A stretch of DNA of 64,000 nucleotides from CAVTWY01 sp963738575 (GTDB lineage: Bacteria; Pseudomonadota; Gammaproteobacteria; Burkholderiales; Burkholderiaceae_C): positions 186,001 to 250,000 of the forward strand of contig CAVTWY010000002.1 in assembly GCA_963738575.1 (NCBI GenBank), in the 5' to 3' direction. This document shows positions 42,676 through 50,931 of this stretch, in pieces; positions within the stretch are counted from its first letter, which is position 1, and every line of letters begins with the position of its first letter. Under the pieces are notes generated by a model. The model was not told where the DNA came from and ran no database searches. It was given only the letters and a program-made list of their open reading frames with translations. Both the position numbers and the translations under genes were made by a program.

Positions 42676-42708
42676 TGTAAAAAGCCGCACCCCTGGTGGT
42701 GCGGCTTT
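42676..42708 (-). terminator. rho-independent terminator after bcp
   Basis: On the minus strand AAAGCCGCAC-loop-GTGCGGCTTT folds into a 10-bp stem and runs into a short T tail (42683-42676). It lies about 30 bases after the bcp stop and just ahead of the phoH-family gene start, so that gene needs its own promoter. Confidence 0.9.
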
Positions 42709-42738
42709 GATGCTGTTCATCGCAACAAGCTTAGCTTC

Positions 42739-43215
42739 TCAGGCAGCTTTCTTGAGCAATTTGACGGCTTTCAATACGTCCTCGACGTGCGCTGCAACCT
42801 TGATGCCCCGCCATTCGTTGACCAAAATGCCATTGGCGTCGATCAAAAACGTGCTGCGCTCGATGCCCTTGACCTTCTTGCCGTACATGATCTTGTTTTT
42901 GACCACACCGAACATGTGACACAGCTTTTCTTCGGTGTCGGCGATCAGTTCGAAGGGCAACTCGAGATTTTGCTTGAACTTGTCGTGGGACGCCATGTTG
43001 TCTCGCGAGACGCCAAACACCACGGCGCCCGATTTGACGAAGTCTTTGTGACGATCTCGAAACTGCATGGCTTCGGTGGTGCAGCCGGGGGTGGAATCTT
43101 TGGGGTAAAAGTACAGCACGACACTTTTCCCAAGAAAAGCGTCGGGCGTGAACTTCACGCCTCCCGTGGCGTTGGCTTCAAACTCCGGCAATGGCTTGTT
43201 GATGGCAGGGGTCAT
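42739..43215 (-). CDS. bcp: peroxiredoxin, BCP/PrxQ type
   Basis: The enzyme reduces peroxides with thiol donors. The peroxidatic Cys lies in YPKDSTPGCTTEAMQFRD. In E. coli BCP the resolving Cys sits five residues later, but here that position is Met, so the protein looks like a 1-Cys variant. Another Cys occurs in EEKLCHMFG and might act instead. GVSRDNMASHDKFK and the C-terminal HVEDVLKAVKLLKK match the family. The start at 43215 (MTPAINKPLPEF) is preferred. A -10 box (TATAAT, 43349-43354) and a folded leader lie upstream, and a strong terminator follows. Confidence 0.93.
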   Translation of the reverse strand: MTPAINKPLPEFEANATGGVKFTPDAFLGKSVVLYFYPKDSTPGCTTEAMQFRDRHKDFVKSGAVVFGVSRDNMASHDKFKQNLELPFELIADTEEKLCHMFGVVKNKIMYGKKVKGIERSTFLIDANGILVNEWRGIKVAAHVEDVLKAVKLLKKAA

Positions 43216-43354
43216 GGGGCAGTCGTCACGGCTGAACAAGGCGCCTGAGGACCCCCAATGTCAGGGACCTCGGCTCAGTTTGAACCCCGGAAGGTCGGGG
43301 CTCAAGCAAAACTTAGCCACGGCAAACCGTGGCTTGAGCAAGCCTTGCATTATA
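43216..43354 (-). promoter_or_regulatory. bcp promoter and structured 5' leader (possible RNA element)
   Basis: A perfect TATAAT lies at 43349-43354 on the minus strand; the -35 box is weak. The roughly 127-base leader folds strongly. A hairpin at 43300-43339 has outer arms GCTCAAG/CTTGAGC and inner arms CCACGG/CCGTGG. A second stem, CCCCG-ACCTT-CCGGGG, lies at about 43283-43298, with a third weaker pairing after it. Near the ends CAAGGC and GCCTTG can also pair. I do not recognise a described riboswitch. It could be a regulatory leader or an independent small RNA. Confidence 0.5.
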
Positions 43355-43440
43355 GCCGTTGGCTGCAGGCCCTTGGCTGTGGGCCCCGAGGCTTCAATCG
43401 GGGCGGCCGGTGAGGGCCCGTCACGGTGCTGGGCCGAGGG

Positions 43441-43812
43441 TTAGCTTAAGAGGAGTGCCGCTACCACGGCTCGCCCTTCGCTCGCTAGTACGTTGTAAGT
43501 TCGGCAGGCGGCTGCGGTGTCCATCGTTTCAATGCCCACGCGCTGCGCAAAGAGTGCCCTGTGCAGCGCAGGAGGCACAAATCGAAGGGAAGGCCCCGAG
43601 CCAAAAATGACGATTTCGGGGCGCAGCGCCAGGAGTTGCTCAAAGTCGTCGCTTGACAGGTCCGCGTGCACCGCCTTGGTCCAGGGTTGGGGTTCGCCGT
43701 GCAAGGGCACGATCACGTTTTGCGACCATGTTTGGGCATTGACCCAGACGCGGCCAGGTTCGTGGCGCGAAATCACGTTCGCGCCTTCGATGCGGTCAGG
43801 TTGCATTTTCAT
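43441..43812 (-). CDS. Mth938-like domain protein (DUF498 family)
   Basis: The 123-residue protein belongs to the Mth938/DUF498 family found in bacteria and as NDUFAF3-type assembly factors in mitochondria. Typical segments are HADLSSDDFEQLLALRPEIVIFGSGPSLRF, RVGIETMDTAAACRTYNVLASEG and RAVVAALLL. The molecular role is not established; the mitochondrial relative helps assemble complex I. The open frame runs much further upstream, but only as the shadow of alaA; the start MKMQPDRIEG at 43812 matches the family. It is divergent from alaA (99 bases), and this pairing is common in Burkholderiales. Confidence 0.92.
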   Translation of the reverse strand: MKMQPDRIEGANVISRHEPGRVWVNAQTWSQNVIVPLHGEPQPWTKAVHADLSSDDFEQLLALRPEIVIFGSGPSLRFVPPALHRALFAQRVGIETMDTAAACRTYNVLASEGRAVVAALLLS

Positions 43813-43911
43813 GTGGTCAAATTCTAGTTTCGCGCCCCAGTTGATCATTTTGATGCTGGTTTCCCCCATGCCACCCGTGCCGGTGGCACCCAACCAAACA
43901 AGAACGTCCCC

Positions 43912-45138
43912 GTGAAGTCCATCGCCAAGTCCGCCAAGCTCAACAATGTGGGATACGACATTCGCGGGCCCGTGCTGGACAAGGCGCGCCAGATGATGGA
44001 CGAAGGGCACAAAATCATTCAATTGAACATTGGCAACGTGGCCGCCTTTGGATTGATGCCGCCCGACGAAATCGTTCAAGACATGATCAGAAACCTGCCC
44101 GACGCGGCAGGCTACACCGACAGCAAGGGGCTGTTCGCGCCGCGCAAGGCGGTGGTTCATTACACGCAAGAGAAAAACATCCCCGGTGTCACGGTGGACG
44201 ACGTGTACCTGGGCAATGGTGTGTCCGAGCTCATCGCCCTGAGCATGAATGCGTTGCTTGACACAGGCGACGAGGTGTTGATTCCCACGCCTGACTACCC
44301 GCTTTACACGGCCGTTACCACCTTGTCGGGTGGCACACCTGTGCATTACCGCTGCGACGAAGGCAGCGGCTGGTTGCCTGACATCGCCGACATTCGTCGC
44401 CAAGTCACGCCACGCACCAAAGCCATTGTGGTGATCAATCCGAACAACCCCACGGGTGCCCTTTACCCCGACGACCTGCTGCGCGATATCGTTGAGGTGG
44501 CGCGGCAACACGATTTGTTGATCCTGGCCGATGAGATTTACGACAAAACGGTCTACGACGGACACACCCACACCAGCATCGCTGCATTGGCGGGCGATGT
44601 GGTGGTGCTTTCGTTCAACGGGTTATCAAAAAACTACCGTGCTTGTGGCTACCGTGCGGGTTGGATGGTGGTTTCGGGGGACAAAAGGCGGGCGCGTGAT
44701 TACATCGAAGGCCTGAACATGCTGGCCTCAATGCGTTTGTGCGCCAACACACCCGGACAGTTGGCCATCCAAACTGCGCTTGGTGGTTACCAAAGCATCA
44801 AAGACTTGGTCGCGCCCACGGGGCGCTTGTGCAAGCAGCGCGACTTGGCCGTCGAGCGCTTGTCAGCCATGCCTGGGGTCAGCGTGGTGAATCCCAAAGC
44901 GGCGCTGTACGTGTTCCCGCGTTTGGACCCAAAGATGTACAAGGTTCAAGACGACCAGCAATTTGCCTACGAACTGCTGGCCGAGGAAAAAGTTTTGATC
45001 GTGCAAGGCACCGGCTTCAACTGGCCCACGCCCGATCACTTTCGCATCGTCTTTTTGCCCAATGCTGACGATCTCACCGAGGCTTTGAATCGCATCGAAC
45101 GATTTTTGAGTGGTTACCGAAAACGATCTGCAGCATGA
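43912..45138 (+). CDS. alaA: alanine transaminase-type PLP aminotransferase
   Basis: The sequence follows E. coli AlaA (YfbQ) along its length: KSAKLNNVGYDIRGPVLDKA, QLNIGNVAAFG, AAGYTDSKGLFAPRKA, NGVSELIALSMNALLD and VINPNNPTGALYPDDLL. The PLP Lys lies in VLSFNGLSKNYRACGYRAGW. The enzyme interconverts pyruvate and alanine with glutamate. The start is GTG at 43912, from which the N-terminus aligns with the family. Its stop overlaps the hom start (ATGA), so alaA-hom-thrC-moeA2-moaD-moaE forms one long run of coupled genes. Confidence 0.92.
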   Translation: MKSIAKSAKLNNVGYDIRGPVLDKARQMMDEGHKIIQLNIGNVAAFGLMPPDEIVQDMIRNLPDAAGYTDSKGLFAPRKAVVHYTQEKNIPGVTVDDVYLGNGVSELIALSMNALLDTGDEVLIPTPDYPLYTAVTTLSGGTPVHYRCDEGSGWLPDIADIRRQVTPRTKAIVVINPNNPTGALYPDDLLRDIVEVARQHDLLILADEIYDKTVYDGHTHTSIAALAGDVVVLSFNGLSKNYRACGYRAGWMVVSGDKRRARDYIEGLNMLASMRLCANTPGQLAIQTALGGYQSIKDLVAPTGRLCKQRDLAVERLSAMPGVSVVNPKAALYVFPRLDPKMYKVQDDQQFAYELLAEEKVLIVQGTGFNWPTPDHFRIVFLPNADDLTEALNRIERFLSGYRKRSAA

Positions 45139-46451
45139 AACCGATTCGCATTGCTTTGTTGGGCGCTGGCGTTGTCGCCAGTGGGGTGGTCAAGGTTTTG
45201 CAGCGAAACCAGGCCGAAATTCTTCGACGCACAGGCCGTGGCATCGAGATTGCTTGCGTGGCGGCGCGTGACGTCGGCAAGGCGCGCCGGGTGCTGGGCG
45301 AAGGGATGGAGATTGTCGACTGCTTTGACGCGGTGGTCATTCGGCCTGACATCGACATCGTCGTCGAATTGATGGGTGGTACCACCCGTGCCCGTGAGCT
45401 GATGCTGGCTGCCATTCGGGCCGGCAAGCACGTGGTCACGGCCAACAAAGCGCTGCTGGCCGAACATGGGTCCGAGATTTTTGAAGCGGCCAGTCAAGCC
45501 AAGACCATGGTGGCCTTCGAGGCTGCTGTGGCTGGCGGTATTCCCATCATCAAGGCACTGCGTGAAGGGCTTACTGCCAACCGCATCGAATGGATCGCCG
45601 GCATCATCAATGGCACCACCAACTTCATCTTGTCCGAGATGCGGGCCAAGGGCTTGGAGTTTGATGGGGTGCTGCGCGAGGCGCAGCGTTTGGGTTATGC
45701 CGAAGCCGACCCGACGTTTGACGTCGAAGGCATCGACGCGGCGCACAAGCTTTCGATCATGAGCGCCATTGCCTTCGGCACACCCGTGCAGTTCCAACGT
45801 GCCAGCATCGAGGGCATTGCCAAGCTTCAGCCTATTGACATCAAGTATGCCGAGCAACTGGGCTACCGCATCAAGCTCTTGGGCATCACCAAGCGCCGCG
45901 ATGACAAGGCCGGCATCGAGCTTCGGGTGCATCCCACGCTGGTGCCCAACAAGCGCTTGATTGCCAATGTCGAGGGTGCCATGAACGCCGTGGTGGTGCA
46001 GGGTGACGCGGTAGGCACCACGCTCTACTACGGCAAAGGCGCAGGGTCTGAGCCTACAGCCAGCGCGGTGGTGGCAGATTTGGTGGACATCACTCGCTTG
46101 GCCACCGCCGACCCGGATCACCGCGTCCCCTACCTGGCGGTTCAAGCGGGAGCGGTGGTCAACACGCCCGTGCTACCCATGGACGACGTGATCACGGCCT
46201 TTTACCTCCGCCTGGTCGTCGCCGACGAGGCCGGCGTGTTGTCCAAGATCACCACGATGCTGGCCGAGCATGACATTTCCATCGACGCCGTGTTGCAGCG
46301 CGAATCGGCCGATGGCGAACGCCAAACGGACTTGATCATCCTCACCCACGAGACGGTTGAGGGTCGCATGCGTGGGGTCTTGGTGAAGATGCAGGTCCTG
46401 CCCAGCGTTTTGGCGCCCATCGTGTCATTGCGCAAAGAAGAACTCGCATGA
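45135..46451 (+). CDS. hom: homoserine dehydrogenase
   Basis: The enzyme reduces aspartate semialdehyde to homoserine, the branch to threonine and methionine. The N-terminal nucleotide-binding motif is RIALLGAGVVASGVVKVL. The catalytic domain shows KHVVTANKALLAEHG, FEAAVAGGIPIIKALREGL, INGTTNFILSEM and DVEGIDAAHKLSIMSAIAFG. The C-terminal ACT domain (LVVADEAGVLSKITTMLAEHDISIDAVLQ) suggests feedback control by threonine. Length (438 residues) is typical. It overlaps both neighbours by four bases. Confidence 0.97.
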   Translation: MKPIRIALLGAGVVASGVVKVLQRNQAEILRRTGRGIEIACVAARDVGKARRVLGEGMEIVDCFDAVVIRPDIDIVVELMGGTTRARELMLAAIRAGKHVVTANKALLAEHGSEIFEAASQAKTMVAFEAAVAGGIPIIKALREGLTANRIEWIAGIINGTTNFILSEMRAKGLEFDGVLREAQRLGYAEADPTFDVEGIDAAHKLSIMSAIAFGTPVQFQRASIEGIAKLQPIDIKYAEQLGYRIKLLGITKRRDDKAGIELRVHPTLVPNKRLIANVEGAMNAVVVQGDAVGTTLYYGKGAGSEPTASAVVADLVDITRLATADPDHRVPYLAVQAGAVVNTPVLPMDDVITAFYLRLVVADEAGVLSKITTMLAEHDISIDAVLQRESADGERQTDLIILTHETVEGRMRGVLVKMQVLPSVLAPIVSLRKEELA

Positions 46452-47854
46452 AGTACATCAGCACCCGAGGCGGTGGTGCGCCGCGGTCGTTTTGCGATAT
46501 CTTGCTCGAAGGCTTGGCCCCCGATGGGGGGCTGTACGTACCCCAGCATGTGCCGATCGTCGATGCAGCCACGTTGGCCCGGTGGCGTCATTTGGCGTAC
46601 CCCGATTTGGCGCATCAAATCTTGCGTCTCTACATCGACGACATCCCTGACGCCGACCTCAAGCGTCTGTGCCACGTCACCTACCGTGCGGAGATTTTTG
46701 GCAGTGCAGCGATCACGCCGTTGAAGCCTTTGGGGCCGGGGTTGGCATTGCAGGCTTTGTCCAATGGCCCCACATTGGCCTTCAAAGATGTTGCCATGCA
46801 ACTTCTGGGTGCATTGTTTGAGTACGAGTTGGCGCGGCGGGGTCAGTCACTCAACATTTTGGGTGCAACCTCGGGGGACACCGGCAGTGCCGCAGAGTAT
46901 GCGATGCGTGGCAAACGAGGCATTCAGGTGTTCATGCTGAGCCCCTACGGACGCATGAGCCCTTTTCAGCAGGCGCAGATGTTCAGCCTGCAAGATGCCA
47001 ATATTCACAACCTCAGCATCGATGGCGTTTTTGACGACTGCCAAGACGTGGTCAAGGCAGTGGGGCAAGACGCTGCATTCAAAGCAAAATACAACATTGG
47101 CACGGTGAACTCCATCAATTGGGCGCGTTTGATGGCCCAGGTGGTGTATTACTTTGCAGGGTACTTTCAAGCAACCACCAACAATCAGCAGCGCGTTAGC
47201 TTTGCCGTGCCATCGGGCAATTTTGGCAACGTGTGCGCAGGCCACTTTGCCCGTCAAATGGGCTTGCCCATTGCACAACTGATCTGCGCCACCAACGAAA
47301 ACGACGTGCTCGATGAGTTCTTTCGCACGGGCGTTTACCGACCACGCTCCAACGCGCAAACGCATGAAACGTCCAGCCCGTCCATGGACATCAGCAAAGC
47401 CAGCAACTTTGAGCGTTTTGTGTTTGATGTGGTGGTGCGTGATGCCCATGTTTTGGCAGACTTGTTCAACAACCAGCTGCGCTCGCAAGGCGCTTTCAGC
47501 CTGGACGCTGCCGCCATGGCGCGCGCTGGGTCGTTTGGTTTTGTCTCGGGCAGCAGCACGCATGCCGACCGAATTGCAACCATTCAGCAAACTTGGTCAG
47601 CGCACAGCGTGATGGTGGATCCGCACACCGCCGACGGGCTCAAGGTTGCGGCCTTGCACCGACGCGCCGATGAGGTGATGCTGGTGTTGGAGACTGCACT
47701 GCCCGTCAAGTTCGCCGCCACCATGCAAGAGGCTTTGGGTCGCAATCCGGACCCGCCTGCCGGGCTTGAGGGCCTGGAAGCGATGCCGCGCAAGTTTGTG
47801 CGTCTGGCCGCAGACACGCGTGCCGTCATGCATTACGTTGAAAGCCATGCCTGA
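46448..47854 (+). CDS. thrC: threonine synthase
   Basis: This PLP enzyme converts phosphohomoserine to threonine. The N-terminus MKYISTRGGGAPRSFCDILLEGLAPDGGLYVP is typical of the longer proteobacterial and fungal type. The PLP Lys lies in NGPTLAFKDVAMQLLG, and GATSGDTGSAAEYAMRGK, INWARLMAQVVYYFAGY and VPSGNFGNVCAGHFA are also present. Length (468 residues) is standard. It overlaps hom by four bases and moeA2 by eight. No thrB is found in this window, so homoserine kinase is encoded elsewhere. Confidence 0.97.
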   Translation: MKYISTRGGGAPRSFCDILLEGLAPDGGLYVPQHVPIVDAATLARWRHLAYPDLAHQILRLYIDDIPDADLKRLCHVTYRAEIFGSAAITPLKPLGPGLALQALSNGPTLAFKDVAMQLLGALFEYELARRGQSLNILGATSGDTGSAAEYAMRGKRGIQVFMLSPYGRMSPFQQAQMFSLQDANIHNLSIDGVFDDCQDVVKAVGQDAAFKAKYNIGTVNSINWARLMAQVVYYFAGYFQATTNNQQRVSFAVPSGNFGNVCAGHFARQMGLPIAQLICATNENDVLDEFFRTGVYRPRSNAQTHETSSPSMDISKASNFERFVFDVVVRDAHVLADLFNNQLRSQGAFSLDAAAMARAGSFGFVSGSSTHADRIATIQQTWSAHSVMVDPHTADGLKVAALHRRADEVMLVLETALPVKFAATMQEALGRNPDPPAGLEGLEAMPRKFVRLAADTRAVMHYVESHA

Positions 47855-49121
47855 ACGTGCACGCCCGCCGATGCTGACGTTGGATCAGGCGCTGGATTCA
47901 TTGCTGGCGATGGCACGCCTGCATGCCATCCAAGATGTGGAAATGGTTGCCACACTCGACAGCTTGAACCGCGTGCTAGCGAGGCCCTTGGTGTCGCCGC
48001 TGGACGTTCCGCCTGCCGACAACACGTCCATGGATGGCTTTGCGGTTCGCGTGGCCGATGTGGTGGGCAAGGGGGTGCCAGGTGGGGTGGTTCTGCCCGT
48101 GTCCCAGCGCATTGCTGCAGGACATGCTCCGCAGCCCTTGGTGCCCGGAACGGCCGCGCGTATCTTCACGGGTGCTTTGATACCAGCCGGTGCCGACGCG
48201 GTTGTGATGCAAGAACACTGCGTGGTCACTGCGGCCGGTGTCCAAGTCCAAACCAAGCCCCATGTCGGGCAGTGGATTCGCCGTCGAGGTGAAGATGTGA
48301 CGCGGGGTTGTCATGTCTTGGCCCAAGGTGAAAGAATGACCCCGCAGGCCATGGGCATGGCCGCTGGGGTGGGGGCGCCCGAGTTGAGCGTGGTGCGTCG
48401 CGTGCGCGTGGCCATGCTGTCAACGGGCGACGAATTGGTCATGCCGGGCGCGGTCGCGCCTGAGGCCATGCCGGTGGGTGCCATTTACAACTCAAACCGT
48501 TTTACGCTCAACGGATTGCTTCGAGCAGCTGGCTGTGACGTGACTGACTTTGGGATCGTGGAAGACACGATGGAGGCCACGCAAGCTGCGTTGATTCAAG
48601 CTGCTGCATCGCACGATCTCATAGTCTCAACAGGCGGTGTTTCGGTGGGTGAAGAGGACCATGTTCGGCCGGCGCTTGAGCGGGTGGGGCGGGTGAGCCT
48701 GTGGCAGCTGGCCATCAAGCCGGGCAAGCCCTTGGCGTTCGGTGCGGTGCGGCGTTTGGACGCAGCGGCGGGAGAATCTCTTTTTCTGGGACTGCCTGGC
48801 AACCCTGTTTCCAGTTTCATGACCTTCTTGCTGGCGGCGTTGCCTGTGATAAGAACCCTGCAGAATGCTGCGGTGGTGCTGCCCTTGTCAACGCCCATGC
48901 GGGCCGATTTTGAGTGGCTCAAGCCCGACCCCCGGCGCCGGGAGTTTCTTCGCGTCCGCCGCAATGCAGTGGGCGGGCTTGACTTGTTTCCCAATCAAAG
49001 CTCAGGTGTACTCACGTCGGCAGTGTGGGGCGACGGCGTGGTCGACATCGAGGCTGGGCAGGTCATTGCGCGCGGCGATGTGCTGCCATTCTTGCCCTGG
49101 TCGTCGTGGGGGTTGGCGTAA
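47847..49121 (+). CDS. moeA: molybdopterin molybdenumtransferase MoeA (copy 2)
   Basis: This 424-residue MoeA has DVPPADNTSMDGFAVRVADV, GTAARIFTGALIPAGADAVVMQE, VRRVRVAMLSTGDELVMPG, STGGVSVGEEDHVRPALE and LFLGLPGNPVSSFMTFLLAA. It is clearly related to copy 1 (32873-34159) but differs throughout, so the two are old paralogues rather than a recent duplication. Its position after thrC and before moaD/moaE is conserved in Burkholderiales. The start at 47847 overlaps the thrC stop by eight bases; longer frames are shadows of thrC. The stop overlaps moaD by one base (TAATG). Confidence 0.94.
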   Translation: MPERARPPMLTLDQALDSLLAMARLHAIQDVEMVATLDSLNRVLARPLVSPLDVPPADNTSMDGFAVRVADVVGKGVPGGVVLPVSQRIAAGHAPQPLVPGTAARIFTGALIPAGADAVVMQEHCVVTAAGVQVQTKPHVGQWIRRRGEDVTRGCHVLAQGERMTPQAMGMAAGVGAPELSVVRRVRVAMLSTGDELVMPGAVAPEAMPVGAIYNSNRFTLNGLLRAAGCDVTDFGIVEDTMEATQAALIQAAASHDLIVSTGGVSVGEEDHVRPALERVGRVSLWQLAIKPGKPLAFGAVRRLDAAAGESLFLGLPGNPVSSFMTFLLAALPVIRTLQNAAVVLPLSTPMRADFEWLKPDPRRREFLRVRRNAVGGLDLFPNQSSGVLTSAVWGDGVVDIEAGQVIARGDVLPFLPWSSWGLA

Positions 49122-49375
49122 TGGTTCCAGTCATGGTGCGCTATTTCGCGTCCCTGCGTGAGGTGCTGGGTGCCAGCGAGCCCATGACCATGGCTGATGG
49201 CGACACCGTGGCAACGTTGCGCGATGCCCTGATCGCAAAGGGCGCTGCCCACGCGCGCTGCTTGTCGCGAGAGCGCGCCGTGCGATGCGCCGTGAATCAA
49301 GTCATCGTCGATGAAACAGCGCCGCTTGTTGCCGATGCGGACATTGCGTTTTTTCCACCTGTCACGGGAGGCTGA
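49121..49375 (+). CDS. moaD: molybdopterin synthase small subunit
   Basis: MoaD carries the sulfur used to make the dithiolene of molybdopterin on its C-terminal thiocarboxylate. The 84-residue product has the ubiquitin-like fold pattern, MVRYFASLREVLG at the start and VAVNQVIVD-like CAVNQVIVDET in the middle. It ends exactly in FFPPVTGG, with the required terminal Gly-Gly. The start at 49121 is coupled to the moeA2 stop. The partner moaE follows one base after the stop but is frameshifted. Confidence 0.93.
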   Translation: MVPVMVRYFASLREVLGASEPMTMADGDTVATLRDALIAKGAAHARCLSRERAVRCAVNQVIVDETAPLVADADIAFFPPVTGG

Positions 49376-49376
49376 C

Positions 49377-49884
49377 GTGTCACCTCGCGTTACCGTCCAA
49401 ATTGAGGATTTCAACCTCGAGCGCGAAGTCTCTCGCCTGCGCGCAAGCGATGCAAGTGTTGGCGCGGTGGTGAGCTTTGTGGGCACCGTGCGGGACGCGA
49501 AACGCGCCTGAGAACGCGGGCGAGGTTTCGTTGCTCGAACTGGAGCATTACCCGGGCATGACCGAACGCGCCATCGAGTCGATGATTGACGCTGCGTTGC
49601 TTCGGTTTCCGGCCGTGCGCGGTGTGCGCGTCATTCATCGGATTGGTGCACTCAGGCCTTGCGACCAGATCGTGCTTGTGGCGGTTGCATCGGCGCATCG
49701 GGGCGAGTCTTTTGCGGCGTGCGAATTTTTAATGGATTACCTCAAGACGCAGGCGCCATTCTGGAAAAAAGAGCACCGTCCTGACGGCACATCAGCCTGG
49801 GTTGATGCAAGGGTGGCGGACGACGCTGCGCTGCATCGTTGGGGTCTGCAAGCCAACAATGCTGCGGTGCCTCCAAACCCGTAA
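49377..49884 (+). pseudogene. moaE: molybdopterin synthase large subunit, broken by a single +1 frameshift as read
   Basis: MoaE holds the active site that adds sulfur to precursor Z. The first part (GTG at 49377) reads VQIEDFNLEREVSRLRA and DASVGAVVSFVGTVRDAKRA, then stops at 49509-49511. The next frame carries the rest: RNAPENAGEVSLLELEHYPG, IHRIGALRPCDQIVLVAVAS, HRGESFAACEFLMDYLKTQA and PFWKKE. Dropping one G near 49497 restores GTVRDRNAPENAG, which is the family consensus. The break is therefore a one-base insertion, real or a sequencing error. I see no slippery site for programmed shifting. All other family motifs are intact, which favours error or a very recent mutation. Confidence 0.9.
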
Positions 49885-49891
49885 CCTGCAA

Positions 49892-50275
49892 ATGAACGAC
49901 CTGCCGTTTTCTCACGCGCTGGCTGTCGCTGGTGGGGCTTCACTGGGCGCCTTGGCGCGGTGGCGAGTGGGTGCAGCGTTGGGTTCGGTCGCTGGTGCAT
50001 TTCCGATGGGCACCCTCGTGGTGAACGCCCTGGGCGGGTTGGCCATGGGTGTAGCCCTTGCGACGCTGCAGCGCCATTCACTGACGCATCTTTTCATCGT
50101 CACGGGCTTCTTGGGTGGGTTCACCACATTCTCAGCGTTCTCGGCGGAGTCGCTGGGGATGCTGCAAAGAGGCCAATGGTGGTGGGCAGGCATCCATGGC
50201 GTGGCGCATGTGGTGGGTGTGCTGGCTTGCACTTGGATGGGCTACGCCTTGGCCCGGGGCGCGTTGCGTGTCTGA
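49892..50275 (+). CDS. crcB: CrcB/FluC fluoride channel
   Basis: CrcB exports fluoride through a dual-topology dimer. The 127-residue protein has four membrane helices with the hallmark GGASLGALARWRV, GTLVVNALGGLAMG (the conserved Asn) and TGFLGGFTTFSAFSAESL (the Phe box). All residues that line the pore are visible. No fluoride riboswitch (GGNGAUGG-type core) is seen upstream. It starts 7 bases after the moaE stop, apparently in the same transcript. The start ATG at 49892 was preferred to a longer frame that overlaps moaE. Confidence 0.95.
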   Translation: MNDLPFSHALAVAGGASLGALARWRVGAALGSVAGAFPMGTLVVNALGGLAMGVALATLQRHSLTHLFIVTGFLGGFTTFSAFSAESLGMLQRGQWWWAGIHGVAHVVGVLACTWMGYALARGALRV

Positions 50276-50430
50276 GGGAGGCCGTAGTGAATTGGGCCCA
50301 CCGACGGGCGCCGAGAGGCTCAGCGCTTGTGCTGCCGTGAATTGTTGCCACCACCGATTCAGCTGTGCCCGTCGTTTTGACGTCGCACCCACGCGTCATG
50401 GGCCAGCCCAACGGCTATCCTTTGAACACC

Positions 50431-50931
50431 ATGGTTGACGCTGTCTTAGACCCCCCCAGCGCGACGCTGTTGCGTGCTGCTTTTGGCCGATTTCCAACCG
50501 GCGTGACGATCATCACTTGCATCGATGCCCATGGGCAGAGGGTGGGGTTGACGGCCAATTCGCTCGTTTCGCTTTCGCTGGAGCCGGCGCTCTTGGGGTG
50601 GTCATTGAGACTACACAGCCCCAGCATGGCCGCATTTGCTGGGGCCAAACACTTTGCCGTCAATGTGTTGGCGGAGTCTCAAATCGAATTGTCGAGGTGC
50701 TTTGCGTCAGCCAGGGGAGACAAGTTTTCCATGGGTGCTTGGTACAGGGGCATGGGCGGTGCCCCCTTGTTATCTGGCGCCGCAGCGACTTTTGAATGCG
50801 AGCCTGAGGCTTCACATCTCACGGGTGACCACCGATTGTTTGTGGGGCGCATTGTTCGCGCGTCCGATGCGGGTCTCGAACCCCTTGTTTTCAACGCTGG
50901 TCGCTATCACTTGGTGGGAGAGATCTTGTGA
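50431..50931 (+). CDS. flavin reductase family protein (HpaC-like)
   Basis: The domain binds FMN or FAD and reduces it with NAD(P)H to feed a two-component monooxygenase. Conserved features are FGRFPTGVTIITC, GLTANSLVSLSLEP, KHFAVNVLAESQ and the GDHRLFVGRIV segment with its GDH motif. The start is uncertain; I use the ATG at 50431, with an ATG at 50398 and a GTG at 50365 further up. Its stop overlaps the next start (GTGA), so it is coupled to the NicX-like gene. The oxygenase partner may be the acyl-CoA-dehydrogenase-like protein three genes on. The 155 bases upstream show no other gene. Confidence 0.85.
   Translation: MVDAVLDPPSATLLRAAFGRFPTGVTIITCIDAHGQRVGLTANSLVSLSLEPALLGWSLRLHSPSMAAFAGAKHFAVNVLAESQIELSRCFASARGDKFSMGAWYRGMGGAPLLSGAAATFECEPEASHLTGDHRLFVGRIVRASDAGLEPLVFNAGRYHLVGEIL

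Noticed and set aside
43441..44571. 376-residue frame for the Mth938-like protein
   Set aside because: Only the last 123 residues belong to the family; the upstream part is the antisense of alaA.
49500..49515. TGA in moaE read as selenocysteine or programmed +1 shift
   Set aside because: The sequence after the TGA in the first frame does not continue MoaE, no SECIS-like stem is seen, and there is no slippery codon pair; a one-base insertion explains it fully.
49780..49900. Fluoride riboswitch in front of crcB
   Set aside because: The region is moaE coding sequence and lacks the conserved core of that riboswitch.
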